NCBI RefSeq assembly: GCF_023652955.1
Contig: NZ_JAKLOY010000007.1
Span: forward strand, 248,001 to 312,000
Direction: 5' to 3'
DNA: 64,000 nt
Origin: Geomonas sp. Red32
GTDB lineage: Bacteria; Desulfobacterota; Desulfuromonadia; Geobacterales; Geobacteraceae
Positions 17,366 through 24,939 of this stretch are shown in pieces. The position numbers and the translations under genes are program-made. Each line of letters starts with the position of its first letter. Within the stretch, counting starts at the first letter, position 1. A model generated the notes under the pieces. That model was not told the origin of the DNA, did not search any database, and worked only from the letters and a program-made list of their open reading frames with translations.

Positions 17366-19449
17366 AGAAGGCGCTGATTTTCGTTGCCATCGCGCTGGCC
17401 GCCGCTCTGGCGACCCTTTCCCTTTACCGCGCCAAGTTCCCGTTTGTGGAACAGGTCGACCTGCGTCTCAAGGATGCCCGGTTTCGCGTGAGGGGGGCGG
17501 TTAAGCCGCCTCCCGATATCGCCGTGGTGGCCATCGACAACAAGAGCGTCAAGGAGATCGGCCGCTGGCCCTGGTCCCGCGAGATCACCGCCCGGCTTCT
17601 CTCCAGGCTGCAGGAGGCGGGCGCCAAGGTCGTCGCCCTCGATATGGTCTTCTCCGAGCCGCAGGGGGTACCGCAGGACCGCGCGCTGGCGCAGGCAGTG
17701 GCAAGCTCCCCCAGCCTCGTTTTGGGGTACTTTTTCAGAAACGAAAAGCAGCAACCCGACCCGCGGGCGGTGGAGCAGACCGCCTCCTCCAAGATCAAGT
17801 TCCTCAAGCTCGACCCCGGCGTCACCTCCGTCCCTCTCACCGAGTTCACCGACATCGAACCCAACATCGCCGAGATAGGCGCCGGGGCCCGCTCCTTCGG
17901 TTTCTTCAACCAGGTCCCCGACGACGACGGGCTGTTCCGGAAGGCCCCGCTCCTTCTCCTCTACGACGGCGACATCTACCCCTCCCTGGGGCTCACCGCC
18001 TTGAGCCGCTACCTCGAGAAGGAGCCGATCGTCGAGGTTGGCAGCTTCGGCGTCCGCTCGGTCTCGCTGGGGGATCTCCCGCTCCCGGTCAACGAGCAGG
18101 GGCGCCTTTCCCTCAACTACTACGGCCCCGGCGGTACCTTCCCGACCTTTTCCGCCTCCGATGTCATCAACGGGAAGGTCTCCGGCCACGAGCTGAAGGA
18201 CAAGCTGATCTTCGTCGGCGCCACCGAAACGGGCATCTACGACATGCGCGCGACCCCGTACGACCCGGCGCTCCCCGGGGTGGAGATCCATTGCACGGTG
18301 GCAGGCAATACCATCGAGAAACGTTTCCTGATCCGCGACGGGAGGACCATCGGGCTCGAGATGGGATGCATGTTCCTCCTCCCTCTCATTCTGGCCCTTC
18401 TCCTCAATACGACGCCGCGCACCCTGGTGGGATTACTCTATTTTTCTCTGTGCAGCGGCTTCTATTTCGTATTAAACTACGTCCTCTTCCGGCGGTTCTC
18501 ATTGGACCTGAGTGTCATCTTCCCGGTGGCTCCGGTCGTGCTGACCTATATCGGCGCCGAGGCCTACCGTAACCTCGTCATCGAGAAGAAGGGGCGCTAC
18601 CTGAAGAAGGCGTTTGGCAGCTACGTCTCGCCCGAGCTGGTGGAGGAGATCGTCAGGGATCCGGGGCGGCTCAAGCTGGGCGGGGAGAAGCGCGAGGTCA
18701 GCATCCTCTTCTCCGACATCCGCGGCTTCACCACCCTGTCCGAGTCGCTCACTCCTGAGGCGCTGGTGCGGCTTCTCAACCAGTACCTCTCCCCCATGAC
18801 CCAGATCGTGATGGAGGAGCGGGGAACGCTCGACAAGTTCATCGGCGACGCGGTGATGGCCATCTACAACGCCCCCCTCGACGTCGAAGGGCACGCAGGC
18901 CACGCCTGTCGCTCTGCGCTGAAGATGGTGGACCGCCTGAAGGTCCTCAACGAGGAGTTCGCCAAGCAGGGACTGCCGCGGATCGAGATCGGCATCGGGA
19001 TCAACACCGGCGACGCCGTCGTCGGCAACATGGGCGCCGACATCCGTTTCGACTACACCGCCATCGGCGACAACGTCAACCTTGCTTCGCGGCTGGAGGG
19101 GCTCAACAAGCTCTACGGCACCCACATCCTGGTAAGCGAGACCACCCGGGCGCAGTCGGGGGAGGGGTACCACTTCCGCGAGGTCGACCGGGTGAGGGTG
19201 AAAGGAAAGCACGAGCCGGTCGCGGTGTACGAGCTTCTCGCGGGCGAGCCGGAATTTGCCGCCAACTATTCCCGGGCGCTCACCCTCTACCGGGGCGAGC
19301 ATTTCAGCGAGGCGATGGCCATCTTCGCCGAGCTTGCCGCCGCGAAGGAAGACAGGGTCTCCGCCCTCTACGAGGAACGCTGCCGCGAATACATCGCCAC
19401 CCCCCCCGCCACCGGCTGGGACGGCGTTTACGTGGCGAAGACGAAATAA
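17362..19449 (+). CDS. CHASE2-domain class III adenylate cyclase
   Basis: A 695-residue membrane protein. An N-terminal membrane segment (ALIFVAIALAAALATLSLY) is followed by a periplasmic CHASE2 sensor domain (about 30-335, with VVAIDNKSVKEIGRWPWSR) and then three membrane segments (about 335-400). A class III cyclase domain lies at about 445-620. Both metal-binding aspartates are present (Asp452 in FSDIRGF, Asp496 in FIGDAVMA). Lys492 favours ATP over GTP, and the transition-state Asn and Arg are in NLASRL. It therefore likely makes cAMP in the cytoplasm in response to a periplasmic signal, perhaps relayed by the FecR protein encoded immediately upstream. A predicted class II phosphodiesterase lies 264 bases downstream. 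Confidence 0.92.
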   Translation: MKKALIFVAIALAAALATLSLYRAKFPFVEQVDLRLKDARFRVRGAVKPPPDIAVVAIDNKSVKEIGRWPWSREITARLLSRLQEAGAKVVALDMVFSEPQGVPQDRALAQAVASSPSLVLGYFFRNEKQQPDPRAVEQTASSKIKFLKLDPGVTSVPLTEFTDIEPNIAEIGAGARSFGFFNQVPDDDGLFRKAPLLLLYDGDIYPSLGLTALSRYLEKEPIVEVGSFGVRSVSLGDLPLPVNEQGRLSLNYYGPGGTFPTFSASDVINGKVSGHELKDKLIFVGATETGIYDMRATPYDPALPGVEIHCTVAGNTIEKRFLIRDGRTIGLEMGCMFLLPLILALLLNTTPRTLVGLLYFSLCSGFYFVLNYVLFRRFSLDLSVIFPVAPVVLTYIGAEAYRNLVIEKKGRYLKKAFGSYVSPELVEEIVRDPGRLKLGGEKREVSILFSDIRGFTTLSESLTPEALVRLLNQYLSPMTQIVMEERGTLDKFIGDAVMAIYNAPLDVEGHAGHACRSALKMVDRLKVLNEEFAKQGLPRIEIGIGINTGDAVVGNMGADIRFDYTAIGDNVNLASRLEGLNKLYGTHILVSETTRAQSGEGYHFREVDRVRVKGKHEPVAVYELLAGEPEFAANYSRALTLYRGEHFSEAMAIFAELAAAKEDRVSALYEERCREYIATPPATGWDGVYVAKTK

Positions 19450-19505
19450 GGGTGGGTTGTTGCGTTTCACGGTTAGGCCGTTCAACGCAACCTACGAGGT
19501 GGGGC

Positions 19506-19624
19506 ACAGGTCCCCCCCCTTTGCGAAGGGGGGACAGGGGGGATTTTGAAGAGGCCGGCAGGTCACTCCGTAGCCGGTTTCCCCCACCCCCTCGCCCCCT
19601 CCCTCCAGGGGAGGGGGGATTATG
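19506..19624. repeat. Composite GC-rich repeat element
   Basis: It contains a CCCCCCCTTTGCGAAGGGGG hairpin, the run ACAGGGGGGATTTTG, a core with GGTCACTCCGTAG, and then a CCCCACCCCCTCGCCCCCTC half with its inverted arm AGGGGAGGGGG. All these parts recur at 22918-23187, 28142-28290 and 48821-48936. It fills the cyclase-phosphodiesterase spacer. Confidence 0.7.
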
Positions 19625-19712
19625 GGTAGGTCGCGTTGAGGAACGAAACGCGATGGGTTCTAAAGCCGGTCCGTCCGGAAACAGTAACTAGTTAGGAAGG
19701 GAGTACTGGGCA

Positions 19713-20471
19713 GTGAAACTACGCGTGCTTGGCTGCTCGGGAGCGGAATTCCCCGGCCATCATCCATCGGCTTTTCTGATCGACGGCTGCCTCCTTTTGG
19801 ACGGCGGGACCATCGGCGCCGTGCTCGATGAAGAGGACCAGTGGCTGATCAAGGATATCCTGATCACCCACCCCCACCTGGACCATATCCGCGGCATCCC
19901 GCTCTTGGCCGACAACATCGTCATCAAGGGGCTCTCCGGCCAGGTCAACGTGATCGGAACCGCCGAGACCTTGGGCGCGCTCAGCTCCCATCTTATGAAC
20001 GGGCTGATCTGGCCCGATTTCACCAAGATACCGACCCCCGAAAATCCGGTCCTGAGGTTCCGCGAGATCGCCCCCGGCAGCGAGTTCGCCGTCGGTGACT
20101 ACCGCGTGACCGCCTGCCGCGTCAATCACACGGTCCCCGCGGTCGCCTACCGCATCGAGGGTGGCGGCTCGTCGCTCCTTTACACCGGCGACACCGGTCC
20201 CTGCGCACCCCTGTGGGAGATGGCGGGGCACCTCTCGGCCCTCGTCATCGAGGTCTCCTTCCCGAACGAGCTGGAGGAACTGGCCAGCATGACCGGTCAC
20301 CTCACCCCGCTCCTTTTGCAAAAGGAACTGAAGAAACTCCCGGCTCCCCCTGGACGGATCCTGATCACCCACCTAAAGCCCCAGTACTATGACCAGATCA
20401 CCGCCCAGCTCGCGGCGCTCGGTCTGGCCGGAGTCGAGGTCATGCGGGACGGGGATGTCTATGAGCTGTAA
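19713..20471 (+). CDS. Class II cyclic-nucleotide phosphodiesterase-like hydrolase
   Basis: A 252-residue metallo-beta-lactamase-fold protein starting at GTG 19713. The metal motif is His53, His55, Asp57 and His58 in ITHPHLDHIRGI. This matches most of the class II cAMP phosphodiesterase signature (HxHLDHxxG), including the Leu typical of PDE1/CpdP rather than of general beta-lactamase folds. Further metal ligands are seen in CRVNHTVPA, YTGDTGP and ITHLKP. It is expected to be cytoplasmic, as no signal peptide is present. It follows an adenylate cyclase, so making and degrading cAMP are encoded side by side. The alternative is a general MBL hydrolase; the HLDH signature makes the phosphodiesterase more likely. 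It precedes the MlaE-type gene by 27 bases. Confidence 0.75.
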   Translation: MKLRVLGCSGAEFPGHHPSAFLIDGCLLLDGGTIGAVLDEEDQWLIKDILITHPHLDHIRGIPLLADNIVIKGLSGQVNVIGTAETLGALSSHLMNGLIWPDFTKIPTPENPVLRFREIAPGSEFAVGDYRVTACRVNHTVPAVAYRIEGGGSSLLYTGDTGPCAPLWEMAGHLSALVIEVSFPNELEELASMTGHLTPLLLQKELKKLPAPPGRILITHLKPQYYDQITAQLAALGLAGVEVMRDGDVYEL

Positions 20472-20498
20472 TTCCCGGTCCGGCCAAAAGGACTCCCG

Positions 20499-21278
20499 AT
20501 GGTGACCGCGCTGCTGGACGGGCTCGTCACCATGATCGTCTACCTGTACGATCTCACCGAGATGATCCTCAAGGCGTTCCGGGATTCGTTCCTGGTGATC
20601 CGCGAGGGGGCCCGTCCGGTCCTCAGCGTCTACCTGCGGCAGGTCTATTTCACCGGCCTTGAGGCGGTGAAGATCGTCATCAGCACCGCGCTCATCATCG
20701 GCACCGTGGTCATCACCCAGATCGTCAGCATCGCCGGGACGGGGAGCGAATCTCTCACCGGCAAGGTCCTGGTCTGGATCGTGGTACGGGAACTGGGGCC
20801 GCTCTTGACCGCGATCATCGTGGTCGCCCGCTCCGGCACCGCCATCGCCGCGGAATTGAGCCAGATGAAGATCGGCGGCGAGATCGAGTCGCTGGCATTA
20901 CTGGGGATCCCCCCGGAGAAGTACCTCATCCTCCCGAGGATTTTCGGCGTCGCCACCGCCGTGGTGGTGCTCACCATCTACTTCGAGATAGGGGCGGTGC
21001 TGGGTAGCTTCCTGGTCGCCTCCTTCGGGTGGCACGTTCCGTGGGAACAGTACTCCCAGGGAGTCTTCGCCGTGCTGACCATCTGGGAGCTGGCGCTGTC
21101 GCTTTTAAAAAGCCTCCTCTTCGGGCTTTTCATCGGGGCCATCTGCTGCCGCCAGGGGCTCTCGGTCGGCAAAAGCGTTACGCAGATCCCGCAGGCCGCC
21201 ACCAAGGCCGTCATGCAGAGCCTCTTTTTGCTCTTCATCATCGACGGCATCATCTCGCTCTTCTTCCTCATCAGGTGA
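20499..21278 (+). CDS. mlaE: MlaE-type lipid ABC transporter permease
   Basis: A 259-residue integral membrane protein with about five to six hydrophobic segments. It carries the MlaE/YrbE hallmarks: VVRELGPLLTAIIVVARSGTAIAAEL (split here only by reading) and MKIGGEIESLALLGIPPEKYL near residues 125-150. MlaE proteins are inner-membrane permeases that move phospholipids together with an MCE-domain protein (MlaD) and an ATPase (MlaF), both encoded next. The start ATG follows AAAAGGA by about 6 bases. Its residues look intact, in contrast to the ATPase partner. The operon appears to run from the phosphodiesterase to the lipoprotein at 22912. Confidence 0.9.
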   Translation: MVTALLDGLVTMIVYLYDLTEMILKAFRDSFLVIREGARPVLSVYLRQVYFTGLEAVKIVISTALIIGTVVITQIVSIAGTGSESLTGKVLVWIVVRELGPLLTAIIVVARSGTAIAAELSQMKIGGEIESLALLGIPPEKYLILPRIFGVATAVVVLTIYFEIGAVLGSFLVASFGWHVPWEQYSQGVFAVLTIWELALSLLKSLLFGLFIGAICCRQGLSVGKSVTQIPQAATKAVMQSLFLLFIIDGIISLFFLIR

Positions 21279-21283
21279 CCGCC

Positions 21284-21940
21284 ATGGATGCCATCGTATT
21301 CGACCAGGTGAGGGGAGGGGAGGTGCTGGAGGAGGTAACTCTTTCGGTCCCGCAGGGGAGCCGGGCGGCGGTGATCGCCTCCCGCCAGGAGGAGTGCGAC
21401 CTCCTGCTGAGGATAATGCTGGGGCTGGCCGCACCCGATTCCGGAACGGTCACCGTGCTGGGGCAGGAGGTCGGGATTCTCTCCGAAAAGGCGCTCAACC
21501 ATTTGAGGCGGGAAGTGGCCGTGGTCCAAAGCAGCGGCGGGCTGGTCTCCAATCTGAAGGTCTGGGAAAACCTGGTGCTCCCCCTGGAGTATCACTCGAA
21601 GCTTTCCGCCCCGGACATCGAAGAACGCGGGACAGCCGCCCTCCAGGATGTCGGTTACACGGGCCGGCTCATGGAGCTCCCCGCCCATCTGTCAGTCTAC
21701 CAGAAGCGGCAGATCGGGCTGGCCCGGGCCATCATCACCGATCCCCCGCTGGCCGTCTACCAGGGGATCTTCTCGGGGCTGAGCGGGAGCGAGCGAAACG
21801 CCCTGGTTGCCGCCATCAACCGGTTCAATAGGCGCAACCCCGAGCGCACCGCACTCTTTCTGTCCACCGACGAGGCGGCCTTAAAGGACCTGGACATCAA
21901 CCTTCGCATCTCCGTCAAAGGGAGTTCGGCACATGATTAA
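21284..21940 (+). CDS. Degenerate ABC ATPase of the Mla-type operon
   Basis: A 218-residue protein in the MlaF position that keeps the NBD framework (LGLAAPDSGTVTVLGQEV, then VWENLVLPLEY and RQIGLARAII) but has lost every catalytic motif. Aligned by eye to E. coli MlaF, Walker A reads ASRQEECDLLL, with Cys38 in place of the invariant Lys. The signature LSGG is LSVY. Walker B DE is replaced by QG (VYQGIFSGL). The H-loop His is Thr (LSTDEA), and the Q-loop Gln is displaced. The gene is intact, with upstream spacing of 5 bases and an 8-base overlap with mlaD, so it is not an ordinary pseudogene. It cannot be expected to hydrolyse ATP; a structural role or a second ATPase elsewhere are the alternatives. 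Confidence 0.8.
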   Translation: MDAIVFDQVRGGEVLEEVTLSVPQGSRAAVIASRQEECDLLLRIMLGLAAPDSGTVTVLGQEVGILSEKALNHLRREVAVVQSSGGLVSNLKVWENLVLPLEYHSKLSAPDIEERGTAALQDVGYTGRLMELPAHLSVYQKRQIGLARAIITDPPLAVYQGIFSGLSGSERNALVAAINRFNRRNPERTALFLSTDEAALKDLDINLRISVKGSSAHD

Positions 21941-22919
21941 GCAAGAGGACCCCCGCTTCAGGCACCTGAAGAAGAAAATCACCGTCTTCACCGCGGTGGC
22001 TGTTGCCGTCATCGTGGGGGTGGTGGTGCTGATCGGGAAGGAGAACGACCTCTTCACCCAGAAGTACGAGCTGATGTTCACCGTCGACAAGGGTACCGGC
22101 TTCAACCGGGGGATGCCGGTCAAGCTCTCCGGCTTCCGGATCGGCCGCATCAAGTCGATCTCGCTGAACGAGACCGCCAAGGTCGACATCGTGCTGCAGA
22201 TCGACACGGAGTACCGGAAATGGATACGGAAGGATTCGACCGCCAAGCTGGTCAAGGAAGGGCTGGTCGGCGACTCGGTGATCGAGGTCTCGGTCGGTAA
22301 TCCCCAGCTTCCCGAGCTTAAAGACCGCGAGCGGCTCGCCTACGCGAAGACCAAGGCGCTTGATGAGCTGGCCGACGAGCTGGCTGAGAAGGTCAAGCCG
22401 GTCCTCATGGACGTCAAAGACATCATCGGATACATGAACGATCCCAACGGGGATATCAAGACGTCGCTCAGGAACTTCGCCACCCTCTCCGGGAACCTGG
22501 AGCTGACCAGGCAGCGGGCGGATCACCTTTTGGACAAGACCACCGACAGCGTCGGGACCATCAGTACCCATGCCGTGAAGGCGGTGGATCAGACTTCCTC
22601 CAAACTGTCTTCCGTTCTCGACGACACCTCGGTCACCGTTAAACGGGCCAACGCCTCGCTGCAGAAAGTGGACGAGAAACTGCCGGTTATGCTGGGAAAC
22701 ATGGAGAGCTCCCTGAAGAACGTGGAGGCGATCAGCAAGGACCTCCGCCACACCGAGGAGCAGGTGCTTCCCAAGGTCCCGGCCATGGTGAGGAAATCGG
22801 ACGAGGCGCTTGACGGAGCCAACACCGTCATCAAGGCGGTCAAGGGTACCTGGCCGATCAGCGGCAAGATCCCGGAGCCGAACGAGAAGCAGTTCGTGGA
22901 GGGAGACAGCCATGAATGA
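21933..22919 (+). CDS. mlaD: MlaD-type MCE-domain protein
   Basis: A 328-residue protein. One N-terminal membrane anchor (FTAVAVAVIVGVVVLIG) is followed by an MCE domain at about 38-120 (YELMFTVDKGTGFNRGMPVK, then LSGFRIGRIKSISL and GLVGDSVIEV). The rest is a long helical, coiled-coil-like region (about 140-300) typical of substrate-binding subunits that bridge the periplasm. It delivers phospholipids between the membranes with MlaE. The gene overlaps the degenerate ATPase by 8 bases and the following lipoprotein by 8 bases, so all are translationally linked. Confidence 0.9.
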   Translation: MIKQEDPRFRHLKKKITVFTAVAVAVIVGVVVLIGKENDLFTQKYELMFTVDKGTGFNRGMPVKLSGFRIGRIKSISLNETAKVDIVLQIDTEYRKWIRKDSTAKLVKEGLVGDSVIEVSVGNPQLPELKDRERLAYAKTKALDELADELAEKVKPVLMDVKDIIGYMNDPNGDIKTSLRNFATLSGNLELTRQRADHLLDKTTDSVGTISTHAVKAVDQTSSKLSSVLDDTSVTVKRANASLQKVDEKLPVMLGNMESSLKNVEAISKDLRHTEEQVLPKVPAMVRKSDEALDGANTVIKAVKGTWPISGKIPEPNEKQFVEGDSHE

Positions 22920-24084
22920 GCCGCGGATGATGGCCGACGAGGCGGGCTTCCCCCACCCCCTGACCCCCTCCCTCAAGGGGAGGGGGGGTGTTTCTGCGAC
23001 GCTGCCCCAGCGTCCCCCCCTTTGCGAAGGGGGGACAGGGGGGATTTTAGCGCTGTCGGAGCCGCGGGCCATGGTTGGCGAGGCGGGCTTCCCCCACCCC
23101 CTGGCCCCCTCCCTCAAGGGGAGGGGGGATGTTCCTGCGACGCTGCCCCAGCGTTCCCCCCTTGTTAAAGGGGGGACAGGGGGGATTTGCATCATCGCTC
23201 TGCTCACTCTCCTACTCTCCGGCTGCGGCGGCGGAGCCGCGAAACGTCTCCCCCAGGCGCGGCTCGATGCCGTCGCCTGCACCGAGCGCGGGATCGCCGC
23301 CCAGGCCGGCGGCCACCAGGACGATGCCCTGGCCCAGTTCGGCGAGGCGCTGAGGCTGCAAAGCTCGATCGAGAACAACGAAGGGATGGTAGTCGCGCTG
23401 GTTAACATTGCCAGGACCGAGCGGCTCAAAGGTATGCTGGCCCCGGCACGGGAGTCGATCGACCGGGCGGTTTCCCTGCTCCCGGAATCGTCGACCGTCG
23501 CTTCCGAGGTCTGCTTCGAGAAGGCCAAGATCCTCCTCGCCGCGGGAGATCTTGCCGCCGCCAAGGAATGGGCGCTCCGCGCCGAGGGTGCCGAGAAGGG
23601 GGATGCCGCCGGAAGGATGGCCAACCTGACCGCGCTCATCTCGCTCAAGCAGGGGCTTCGGGATCAGGCGCGGGAACAGGCGGAGAGGGCGCGTAACCTC
23701 AACCGCTCGGTGTCGGCGACGCAGGAGGAAGCCAATTCGCTGAGACTCTTGGCGGAGATTTCGCTGGCAAAAGGTGAGGGGAAGAGTGCGCGGGAGCTGT
23801 TCGGGCAGGCGCTTGGGCTCGACAAGGATCTCGGGCTGGGAAGGAAAGTGGCAGCCGACCTGCGCGGCGTAGCCTGCGCCGCCGCCGTCGAGGGGGACAA
23901 AGCCTCCGCCATCGCCTATTACCGCCGTTCCATGGAGGCCAGTCTCAACGGCGGTGACCGTTCCGCTGCCGCCGGCGACATGGCCCGCCTCGCCGGCCTC
24001 TACCGCGCCACCGGCCAAGAAAAGCTCGCCCGTCAGATCGAGGAAGACCTTAATAAACTCCCCCCGGCGACCCCGCCCAATTGA
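22912..24084 (+). CDS. TPR-like lipoprotein with repeat-insertion in its 5' end
   Basis: A 390-residue frame that starts at ATG 22912, 7 bases after GGAGGGA and overlapping mlaD. The first 5 codons are followed by two in-frame 141-bp copies of the GC-rich repeat (22918-23187). Only then comes the lipoprotein signal IIALLTLLLSGC (about residues 91-103). The remaining ~290 residues are alanine-rich helical repeats of TPR type. In MCE operons a lipoprotein often completes the transport machinery, so the mature part fits the context. The repeat DNA pushes the signal sequence about 90 residues from the start, and no in-frame start codon is visible between the second repeat and the lipobox. Export may be impaired, or an unrecognised start is used. 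Confidence 0.75.
   Translation: MNEPRMMADEAGFPHPLTPSLKGRGGVSATLPQRPPLCEGGTGGILALSEPRAMVGEAGFPHPLAPSLKGRGDVPATLPQRSPLVKGGTGGICIIALLTLLLSGCGGGAAKRLPQARLDAVACTERGIAAQAGGHQDDALAQFGEALRLQSSIENNEGMVVALVNIARTERLKGMLAPARESIDRAVSLLPESSTVASEVCFEKAKILLAAGDLAAAKEWALRAEGAEKGDAAGRMANLTALISLKQGLRDQAREQAERARNLNRSVSATQEEANSLRLLAEISLAKGEGKSARELFGQALGLDKDLGLGRKVAADLRGVACAAAVEGDKASAIAYYRRSMEASLNGGDRSAAAGDMARLAGLYRATGQEKLARQIEEDLNKLPPATPPN
22918..23187. repeat. Tandem duplication of a GC-rich repeat inside a CDS
   Basis: Two copies start with GAGCCGCGG at 22918 and 23059, exactly 141 bases apart (47 codons). Each contains the C-rich/G-rich half-palindrome, a CTGCGACGCTGCCCCAGCG core and a CCCCCTT..AAGGGGGGACAGGGGGGATT hairpin. 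They stay in frame with the lipoprotein, which is why the frame remains open. Confidence 0.8.
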
Positions 24085-24108
24085 CAGAGCAACTGCGGCA
24101 AACGATAC

Positions 24109-24567
24109 TCAGATCTCGTCCCCCGGCAGAGGGGTGCGGTCCTTCACCTTGGCCAAGACCCGATCGAAGTCGTCTCTTGTTCGTCCCATGCTTTCGGCGA
24201 TGAGAGTCAAAACCAAGGTGTTGAGGCTGACGCCTTCCTGTTGAGCCATGGAGACTAAACGGGCATGCATGGACTTCGGAAGTCGCGCCACGAATTTCCC
24301 CGATACCTGGGCCAACTCCACAGGTCTTGCGGTCGGTTTAGGAATAGGTCTTCCCATGTCGACCGCTGCAGCGACCCATGAGGAAAAGGCATCCCGGCCG
24401 TTGGCGACCGCCTCCTCCACGGTAGCACCGTCAGACATGCAGCCCGGGAGGTCAGGAAACGTTATAAGAAAGCCTCCACCATCCTCCACTGAAAGGGGGG
24501 AGACTTCATGCATGTATTCTTCAAAGGCATGGGGAGGGGGGACGGGTTTTATTTTCTTGATGCTCAT
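24109..24567 (-). CDS. hicB: HicB-family antitoxin
   Basis: A 152-residue protein. The N-terminal half has the partially degraded RNase H-like HicB fold (GGGFLITFPDLPGCMSDGAT, then VEEAVANGRDAFSSWV). The C-terminal part is a ribbon-helix-helix-like DNA-binding segment (KFVARLPKSMHARLVSMAQQ, then EGVSLNTLVLTLIAESMG). HicB neutralises the HicA mRNA interferase and represses its own operon. Its ATG overlaps the stop of the upstream hicA remnant by ATGA. Because hicA is frameshifted, the antitoxin may remain only as a relic or as an orphan regulator. Confidence 0.88.
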   Translation of the reverse strand: MSIKKIKPVPPPHAFEEYMHEVSPLSVEDGGGFLITFPDLPGCMSDGATVEEAVANGRDAFSSWVAAAVDMGRPIPKPTARPVELAQVSGKFVARLPKSMHARLVSMAQQEGVSLNTLVLTLIAESMGRTRDDFDRVLAKVKDRTPLPGDEI

Positions 24568-24804
24568 TGATTGCTTCTCCTTGCCAGGTCGATCAGAGCG
24601 ACCAATTGCCTTATATAAATCGGCTTAATCGGCCGATGGGCCGGAACTGTGACGCTTAGTTCAATTCCGGGAAACGAGAATGTGTGATGGCTCCCGCCGT
24701 GATTGCGTATCTCGATGCCATATCTGGCCGCCACGGAAATCAGCTATTCGCCAATCCCGAGGGTTGGTGCGCATTTTTTGGAGTATTTTTCCCGCAGTGG
24801 TCAT
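24564..24804 (-). pseudogene. hicA: Frameshifted hicA toxin gene
   Basis: Reading from ATG at 24804, the first frame gives MTTAGKILQKMRTNPRDWRI and then ADF, an N-terminus common in HicA proteins of this size. The frame is lost near 24735, but another frame directly continues the homology: VAARYGIEIRNHGGSHHTF, followed by SFPGIELSVTVPAHRPIKP and a C-terminus ending ARRSNQ and TGA. That includes the catalytic His region GGSHH of the double-stranded RNA-binding fold. A small deletion of a few bases at the junction explains the break. The TGA overlaps the hicB start, the normal hicAB arrangement. It was missed by simple start-to-stop scanning. A sequencing error is possible but cannot be told from the sequence. 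Confidence 0.78.
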
Positions 24805-24939
24805 AGCTTGATGGTACTGGATATAGTACTACGCGTCAACGGCTGAGGTGGTGGAGGTTTGCTGCGACTTTTCCTGTCGCCCCCTCCCGCTACCCTGTAA
24901 CAAAGGAAGAAGTCCCAAGACTCCTCAAAGGATCCCGTC

